This document shows positions 5,502-9,870 of a stretch of 9,870 nt of DNA, in pieces. A program made the position numbers and the translations under genes. Each line of letters opens with the position of its first letter. Position 1 is the first letter of the stretch. The notes below the pieces were generated by a model. That model was given only the letters and a program-made list of their open reading frames with translations, made no database searches and was not told the origin of the DNA. Origin of the DNA: Pseudomonadota bacterium. GTDB lineage: Bacteria > Pseudomonadota > Alphaproteobacteria > Sphingomonadales > Sphingomonadaceae. The stretch spans positions 1 through 9,870 of the forward strand of contig JAKOWQ010000175.1 of the NCBI GenBank assembly GCA_029781465.1, read 5' to 3'.

Positions 5502-8267
5502 ATGACCGAAACCGCTCTCGACAAGACATTCGACCCCGCCGCCATCGAGGCGAAGTGGTACGAACACTGGGAATCGAACGGCCTGTTCCGCCCGGACCGG
5601 CCCGATGCGCAGCCCTTCACCATCGTCAACCCGCCGCCCAATGTCACCGGCAGCCTGCACATCGGCCACGCGCTCGACAACACGCTGCAGGACGTTGTGA
5701 TCCGCTACGAACGGCTGCGCGGCAAGGATGCGCTGTGGGTGGTGGGCACCGACCACGCCGGGATCGCCACCCAGATGGTGGTTGAGCGTCAGCTGGAAGA
5801 GCGGCAGGACAAGCGCACCAATTACAGCCGCGAGGATTTCATCGCCAAGGTGTGGGAATGGAAAGCCGAAAGCGGCGGCACCATCACCCGCCAGCTGCGC
5901 CGCCTGGGCTGTTCGATGGACTGGTCGCGCGAGCAGTTCACCATGGACCCGCACTTCACCAAGGCGGTGGTGAAGGTGTTCGTCGATCTCTACAACAAGG
6001 GGTTGATTTATCGCGACAAGCGACTGGTCAACTGGGACCCCAAGCTCAAGACCGCGATTTCGGACCTTGAGGTGGAGACCCGTGAGGTCAAGGGCCACTT
6101 CTGGCGTTTCCGCTATCCCTTCGCCGATGGATCGGGCCATGTCGAGGTTGCGACCACCCGGCCCGAAACCATGCTGGCCGACATGGCCGTGGCGGTGAAC
6201 CCTGAGGACGAACGCTACAAGGGGGTAATCGGCAAGGAAATCCTCCAGCCGATCACCGGGCGGCTGTTCAAGGTGGTGGCCGACGAGCACGCCGATCCCG
6301 CGCTGGGCAGCGGCGTGGTCAAGATCACCCCGGGGCACGATTTCAACGACTTCGAAGTGGGCAAGCGCGCCGGGATCAAGTCCGGCGAGATGCTCAACAT
6401 GTTCGATGCCGAAGCCCGGGTGGTGCAGACCGCCGATGGCCTGGTGCCCGGCGAATTCGTCGGGCTTGACCGCTTCGCCGCCCGCGACCGCGTGGTGGCG
6501 CGGATGAAGGAGCTGGGCTTCCTGATCCCCCACGTCACCAAGGACAAGGACGGCGAAGAGCAACAGCACGATGCCGAACCGCGCACGATTCAGCAGCCTT
6601 ATGGCGATCGCGGCGGAGTGCCGATCGAACCCTGGCTGACCGACCAGTGGTATGTGAACGCCGAGGAGCTGGCCAAGGCCCCGATCGAGGCGGTGCGCAG
6701 CGGCGCGGTGGAGATCGTGCCCAAGACCTGGGAAAAGACCTTCTTCAACTGGATGGAGAATATCCAACCGTGGTGCGTGAGCCGCCAGCTGTGGTGGGGG
6801 CATCGGATTCCGGCGTGGTATGCCGATGACGGCTCGGTGTTCGTCGCCGAAACCGAAGAAGAGGCCGCGGCGCTCTCGGGCGGCAAGCCGCTGGCCCGTG
6901 ACAACGACGTCCTCGACACCTGGTTCTCCTCCGCGCTGTGGCCTTTCGCCACGCTCGGCTGGCCGGAAGACGAAGCCCCGTTGCTCGCCAAGCACTACCC
7001 CAACAACCTGCTGATCTCAGGCTTCGACATCCTGTTCTTCTGGGACGCGCGGATGATGATGATGGGCCAGGCGATGACCGGGCGGAACCCGTGGCCGCGG
7101 CTCTATCTCCACGGGCTAGTGCGCGCGGCCGATGGGCAGAAGATGTCCAAGTCCAAGGGCAACGTGGTCGATCCGCTGGGGCTGATCGACAAATACGGGG
7201 CCGATGCGCTGCGCTTCTTCATGGCGGCGATGGAAAGCCAGGGCCGCGACGTGAAGATGGATGAGCGCCGGGTCGAGGGCTACCGCAACTTCGCCACCAA
7301 GCTGTGGAACGCTGCGCGCTTCTGCCAGTCGAACGGGATCGGGGCGAGCACCTCGCTCGCCGCCCCGCAGGCCACCAGCGCGGTCAACAAGTGGATCGTG
7401 GGCGAAGTGGTCGAGACGCTGGCCGAGCTGGACAAGGCCATGGCCGAGCTGCGTTTCGACGCCGCGGCCAACGCGATCTACCACTTCGTCTGGGACCAGT
7501 TCTGCGACTGGTACATCGAGCTTATCAAGCCCGCGCTTGCCCTCGACGCCTCACCCGTTCGTCCTGAGCCTGTCGAAGGGCGGACGACGCGCGAGGATGG
7601 TGGTTCGACAAGCTCACCACGAACGGAAGCGGAAGAAACCCGCGCCGTGGCCGGCTGGGTGCTCGATCAGATCCTGGTCATGCTGCATCCCTTCATGCCC
7701 TTTGTCACCGAAGAGCTATGGTCCAAGCTGGGGGATCGCGCGCACTATCCGCTGATTACCGCGAATTGGCCCGAGCCGGGGGTGGCGGTGGATGCCGGGG
7801 CCAAGGCCGAGGTTGAGTGGTTGATCGCGCTGATCGGCAATCTGCGCACCGCCAAGAACGAGTTGGGCATTGCGCCCGGCGCGCGGCTCGACGCCTACCT
7901 TCCCGATCCCAGCGCGGCGACCCGCGAAATCATTGAGCGCAACGGCGGCGCGATCGACCGGCTTGCGCGATTGAGCGGGATCCGTTTTGAGTCCGCACCA
8001 AACGGGGCAGCGATGCAGATTGGCGCGGGCGACGCGAATATCATCGTTCCCCTCGAAGGTGTGATCGACATCGCCGCCGAAAAGACGCGCCTCACCAAGG
8101 CCCTCGAAACCGCGACCAAGGAAGCAAGATCGCTCGAAGGCCGCCTTTCCAACCCCGCCTTCGTCGAAAAGGCCAAGCCCGAGGCGGTCGAAAAAGCCCG
8201 CGCCGATCATGCCATGCACGCGGCCGAGGCCGAGCGGCTGACGACAGCGCTGGCGCGGCTGGGGTAA
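5502..8267 (+). CDS. valS: Valyl-tRNA synthetase, with in-frame repeat insertion
   Basis: A 921-residue class I synthetase that charges tRNA(Val) with valine and edits threonine mischarging. The Rossmann fold carries HIGH at 53-56 and KMSKS at 547-551. Between them are the editing (CP1) domain and conserved WCVSRQLWWGHRIPAWY (from Trp424) and DVLDTWFSSALWPF (from Asp469). The anticodon-binding helical domain follows (AVNKWIVGEVVETL, FCDWYIELIKPAL, LHPFMPFVTEELW), then a C-terminal coiled coil (about 858-921) ending ERLTTALARLG. The ATG at 5502 gives the usual N-terminus and has AAAGG upstream. Residues 685-708 are encoded by a REP-like repeat lying between IKPAL and the ETRAVAGW helix, where relatives should have only a short loop; the frame is kept. 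The final 42 bases recur at 9033-9074. The catalytic motifs are intact, so the enzyme is expected to work. Confidence 0.97.
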   Translation: MTETALDKTFDPAAIEAKWYEHWESNGLFRPDRPDAQPFTIVNPPPNVTGSLHIGHALDNTLQDVVIRYERLRGKDALWVVGTDHAGIATQMVVERQLEERQDKRTNYSREDFIAKVWEWKAESGGTITRQLRRLGCSMDWSREQFTMDPHFTKAVVKVFVDLYNKGLIYRDKRLVNWDPKLKTAISDLEVETREVKGHFWRFRYPFADGSGHVEVATTRPETMLADMAVAVNPEDERYKGVIGKEILQPITGRLFKVVADEHADPALGSGVVKITPGHDFNDFEVGKRAGIKSGEMLNMFDAEARVVQTADGLVPGEFVGLDRFAARDRVVARMKELGFLIPHVTKDKDGEEQQHDAEPRTIQQPYGDRGGVPIEPWLTDQWYVNAEELAKAPIEAVRSGAVEIVPKTWEKTFFNWMENIQPWCVSRQLWWGHRIPAWYADDGSVFVAETEEEAAALSGGKPLARDNDVLDTWFSSALWPFATLGWPEDEAPLLAKHYPNNLLISGFDILFFWDARMMMMGQAMTGRNPWPRLYLHGLVRAADGQKMSKSKGNVVDPLGLIDKYGADALRFFMAAMESQGRDVKMDERRVEGYRNFATKLWNAARFCQSNGIGASTSLAAPQATSAVNKWIVGEVVETLAELDKAMAELRFDAAANAIYHFVWDQFCDWYIELIKPALALDASPVRPEPVEGRTTREDGGSTSSPRTEAEETRAVAGWVLDQILVMLHPFMPFVTEELWSKLGDRAHYPLITANWPEPGVAVDAGAKAEVEWLIALIGNLRTAKNELGIAPGARLDAYLPDPSAATREIIERNGGAIDRLARLSGIRFESAPNGAAMQIGAGDANIIVPLEGVIDIAAEKTRLTKALETATKEARSLEGRLSNPAFVEKAKPEAVEKARADHAMHAAEAERLTTALARLG
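7555..7626. repeat. REP-like palindromic repeat inserted in frame within valS
   Basis: Arms at 7555-7581 and 7600-7626 match the repeat at 1769-1875. The left arm differs from that unit at two of 27 positions. The right arm differs at four, all in the GTCC/GGAC pair, which has become GTGG/CCAC. The element is 72 bp, a multiple of three, and is read as 24 residues (PVRPEPVEG ... GGSTSSPRT) with no stop. The spacer is 18 bases, much shorter than the 53 in the intergenic copy, so the longer version was shortened or this is another subtype. Confidence 0.88.
8226..8267 (+). repeat. valS 3'-end direct repeat, copy 1 (functional end)
   Basis: The last 13 codons plus stop of valS, encoding EAERLTTALARLG. 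It matches 9033-9074 at 36 of 42 positions, with an offset of 807 bases. Homology stops at both edges: neither the bases before nor those after the repeat match. Confidence 0.85.
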
Positions 8268-8269
8268 AG

Positions 8270-9034
8270 GTGGCCAATCACTGGGTTTCAGGTCGGATCA
8301 AATCCGCCGCAAGCATAGATGCGGCGTTGTTCTCTCAGCGGGCTGGCTGGGAGGTATGCTTCGTCCTCCAGCCCTGGCGGAGCGATGGACACGTGATCCA
8401 AGCCAGCGAACTTCGTGTCACTGCCGGGGGACTGGACCGCCCTTCCGCTCACAGTTTGCTGCACGCCTATGCAACCGGCATGACAATCCGGGTCTTGGTA
8501 AACGGCGAATCATTGGCGGAAGGCCGGAATTCAAACGTGCTCGTCGTAGCTCTGGCAGGAGAGATTGACGATCCAGAGCTGCGTGTCGCTGAGATTCCGG
8601 CACCGGACTACATGCCGTTCGAGCACAAGAGCTTGGGTATCTTTGTCAAGACGAGTGAGGCTTTGCCCTATGCAGGAAAAGCCGTTTGGCGCGACCATGA
8701 GATCAAAATTCGTCTGGATGGCGAGTTGGCTGAACTTGGTCTTTGCGCCACTCAGGCCGAAAATCTGATCGATCGCGCCCACCTATGGCAAGCAGAATTC
8801 GAGGATCGGATCTTTGCTGACTTGTTCAAACTTTGGGATGAAGTCTGGCGCGAAGGACGGCAATCCCTCAGCAGGAGCGAGTGGCTTGGTCGGATCATAC
8901 TGAAGAGCATTTCCGTATACGCGAGCGGCGAGTTTCTGGCCTATTTCAACGACGGTGACCTGTTTTTTGGGCACACGATCGAACTGACTGGGTCTATGGC
9001 TGAAGGTGCCCATACGGCACGCATTGTGGGTTGA
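8270..9034 (+). CDS. DUF2262-type protein of unknown function
   Basis: A 254-residue soluble protein without signal peptide or membrane segments. The C-terminal part (about 180-254) has the pattern I associate with DUF2262: ADLFKLWDEVWRE, LGRIILKSISVYASGEF, YFNDGDLFFGHTIELTG (226-242) with the GDLFxGHxI core, and a closing ARIVG. No function is established that I can name. The likely start is GTG at 8270, two bases after the valS stop, giving MANHWVSGRI; the next ATG codes for Met71 and would lose much of the N-terminal domain. The only nearby ribosome-binding signal is GGGG at 8261-8264 within the valS end, so translation may depend on ribosomes finishing valS. GC content and codon choice (more A/T third positions) differ from the neighbours. 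The TGA at 9032-9034 spans the junction with the second valS-tail copy. Confidence 0.8.
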   Translation: MANHWVSGRIKSAASIDAALFSQRAGWEVCFVLQPWRSDGHVIQASELRVTAGGLDRPSAHSLLHAYATGMTIRVLVNGESLAEGRNSNVLVVALAGEIDDPELRVAEIPAPDYMPFEHKSLGIFVKTSEALPYAGKAVWRDHEIKIRLDGELAELGLCATQAENLIDRAHLWQAEFEDRIFADLFKLWDEVWREGRQSLSRSEWLGRIILKSISVYASGEFLAYFNDGDLFFGHTIELTGSMAEGAHTARIVG

Positions 9035-9074
9035 GGCCGAGCGGCTGGCGGCGGCGCTGGCGTGGCTGGGTTAG
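9033..9074 (+). pseudogene. valS 3'-end direct repeat, copy 2 (remnant)
   Basis: A stand-alone 42-bp copy of the valS tail that would read EAERLAAALAWLG followed by TAG. Six bases differ from the functional copy: three G for A changes in the middle, one T for C, and two near the stop. It has no start codon and cannot make a protein itself. It is best read as the displaced original valS end, or as the end brought in by the inserted DNA. Confidence 0.75.
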
Positions 9075-9096
9075 TTCCTCTCCCTTGGGGAAGGAA
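9075..9096 (+). terminator. Possible hairpin terminator after the valS remnant
   Basis: TTCCT (9075-9079) pairs with AGGAA (9092-9096), and CCC (9082-9084) pairs with GGG around a TTG loop, giving a stem with one bulge. It begins directly after the TAG of the valS remnant, where a valS terminator would be expected. There is no T-run, so intrinsic termination is weakly supported. Confidence 0.3.
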
Positions 9097-9249
9097 TGGC
9101 CTGTCCTACCCGCCGCAATTCTGCCAAGAACTCTGCGCAATGCAGAGCGTCCACCCTTTCCCCAACCTGCCGCAAGGTGATGACATCACGCACCAGGCGG
9201 CGAAGGGCGGCACTTTCCTTCTGAACCGTGTCCAGCGTGTCCAGTCGCC
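9097..9249. other. Noncoding stretch before queE with small repeats
   Basis: No convincing gene is seen here. It holds a perfect small hairpin, CTCTGC (9131-9136) with GCAGAG (9142-9147) around a five-base loop. It also holds a tandem 9-bp repeat, CGTGTCCAG twice (9227-9235, 9236-9244), ending five bases before the queE start. I see no clear promoter, no preQ1 riboswitch consensus and no good ribosome binding site for queE. Confidence 0.5.
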
Positions 9250-9870
9250 ATGCTGACCCTTGCCACCACGGCGCCTGGCGAGCCGGAAATCTTTGCCTCG
9301 CTGCAGGGCGAGGGGCCAAGCATCGGGCGCCCTGTCGCCTTCGTGCGCCTCAGCCGCTGCAACCTGGCCTGCGTATGGTGTGACACCGCCTATACCTGGC
9401 GCTTCGAGGGCGACAACCGGCCCCACCGCGACGCCCAGAGCTTTGCGCGGCAGGCCAACCAGGTGGTGCTGGATGAGGCGGACGTGGCCGCGCGGATCTT
9501 GGCGCTGGGCCAGGACCGTCTGGTGATTACCGGGGGCGAGCCGCTGCTTCAGGGCGCGGCGCTGGCGCGGATGGCGGCGCTGCTGGGCGGCATGGGAATC
9601 GAGATCGAGACCAACGGTACCGTCGCCCCGCACAGCGCGCTCGACCCGCAGGTGGCGCAATACAATGTCAGCCCCAAGCTGGCCCATTCGGGCAACCCCG
9701 CCGATCTGGCCCTGCTTCCCGAGCGGCTGGCCGCCTGGGCCGAAGACCCGCGCGCCTGGTTCAAGTTCGTGATCGCGGCCCCGCGGGACCTGGACGAGGT
9801 GATGGCGCTGATCGAAGCCCATGGGATCGACCGCGCGCGGGTGTTCGTGATGGGCGAAGGCGTTACCAGC
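9250..9870 (+). CDS. queE: 7-carboxy-7-deazaguanine synthase, 3' end cut by window
   Basis: The first 207 residues of a radical SAM enzyme that converts 6-carboxy-5,6,7,8-tetrahydropterin to 7-carboxy-7-deazaguanine, the ring-contraction step in queuosine synthesis. The cluster motif CxxxCxxC is Cys37, Cys41, Cys44 in CNLACVWCDTAYTW. EIFASLQGEGPSIGRP (13-28) is the typical N-terminus for the substrate-binding loop. TGGEPLL (94-100) contacts SAM, and IETNGT (119-124) and YNVSPKLAHSGN (138-149) are family hallmarks. The ATG at 9250 gives the normal start, but no good ribosome binding site lies upstream. A tandem 9-bp repeat occupies that position instead. The remaining C-terminal residues lie beyond the window. 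Other queuosine genes are not visible here. Confidence 0.95.
   Translation, partial: MLTLATTAPGEPEIFASLQGEGPSIGRPVAFVRLSRCNLACVWCDTAYTWRFEGDNRPHRDAQSFARQANQVVLDEADVAARILALGQDRLVITGGEPLLQGAALARMAALLGGMGIEIETNGTVAPHSALDPQVAQYNVSPKLAHSGNPADLALLPERLAAWAEDPRAWFKFVIAAPRDLDEVMALIEAHGIDRARVFVMGEGVTS

Larger units (their letters stand above)
8268..9074 (+). mobile_element. Putative acquired segment inserted at the valS 3' end
   Basis: The 807-bp stretch between the ends of the two valS-tail copies contains the DUF2262-type gene and one repeat copy. Its composition differs from its surroundings: bases 8701-8760 have 32 G/C of 60, against 39 of 60 at 7441-7500 in valS. No integrase, transposase or terminal inverted repeat is visible. 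Insertion at a gene end that rebuilds the end is typical of site-specific or homology-driven integration, but the mechanism is inferred. Confidence 0.45.

Noticed and set aside
5424..6995. Upstream continuation of the mlaE reading frame on the - strand
   Set aside because: It is open for over 500 codons but lies antisense to valS. The MlaE family N-terminus and STAS domain start at 5423.
8268..9074. A tRNA-type attachment site or integrase for the inserted segment
   Set aside because: No tRNA gene, integrase or transposase reading frame was found near either valS-tail copy, so a named class of mobile element cannot be assigned.
9097..9249. A preQ1 riboswitch upstream of queE
   Set aside because: queE is a common preQ1 riboswitch target, but the small aptamer consensus with its A-rich tail is absent. 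Only an unrelated 6-bp hairpin is present.
9071..9319. An 82-codon open frame on the - strand before and across the queE start, containing LDTLDTVQKESAALRRLV
   Set aside because: The central part looks somewhat protein-like and amphipathic, but there is no good start or ribosome binding site, it overlaps queE, and I recognise no family. It could be a decayed gene fragment; support is too weak to annotate.

Overview
The window looks like chromosomal DNA from a high-GC alphaproteobacterium, most likely a member of the Sphingomonadales (Erythrobacter, Novosphingobium or a relative). This rests on GC-rich codon use, an ATP12-family F1-ATPase assembly chaperone, a STAS-fused MlaE permease operon, and a REP-like palindromic repeat of a kind common in that order. 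The genus is an inference. I saw no rRNA, tRNA, CRISPR array or transposase gene.

Layout. Positions 1-1727 (+ strand) hold the 3' end of a PaiB-like FMN-binding regulator, a HAD phosphatase, a 70-residue two-helix membrane protein and the ATP12 chaperone. All four are joined by 4-base stop/start overlaps, so they probably form one translationally coupled operon. Positions 1728-1918 are a convergent intergenic region that carries a perfect 27-bp inverted repeat. Positions 1919-5423 (- strand) are a Mla/MCE-type lipid transport operon, transcribed in the order permease (with N-terminal STAS domain), ATPase, MCE substrate-binding protein, PqiC-like lipoprotein. A 78-bp divergent intergenic region with an 8-bp dyad separates it from valS (5502-8267, +). 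Next come a lower-GC DUF2262-type gene (8270-9034), a 175-bp noncoding stretch, and queE (9250 onward, cut by the window edge).

Most interesting points. (1) A 72-bp copy of the REP-like repeat sits inside valS and is read in frame, adding 24 residues to valyl-tRNA synthetase. One of its arms carries a compensatory base swap that keeps the intra-arm hairpin. (2) The last 42 bp of valS (13 codons plus stop) recur 807 bp downstream as a diverged copy. The two copies bracket the lower-GC DUF2262 gene, whose own stop codon is formed across the repeat junction. This looks like an insertion at the valS 3' end that kept the synthetase intact and placed the new gene in its transcript.

How the genes work together. 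The minus-strand operon would encode an inner-membrane ABC importer/exporter complex for phospholipids, with a periplasm-spanning MCE protein and an outer-membrane-anchored lipoprotein. ValS and QueE are housekeeping functions (tRNA charging and queuosine/7-deazaguanine synthesis). The first operon combines a phosphatase, an ATP synthase assembly factor and a small membrane protein of unknown role.
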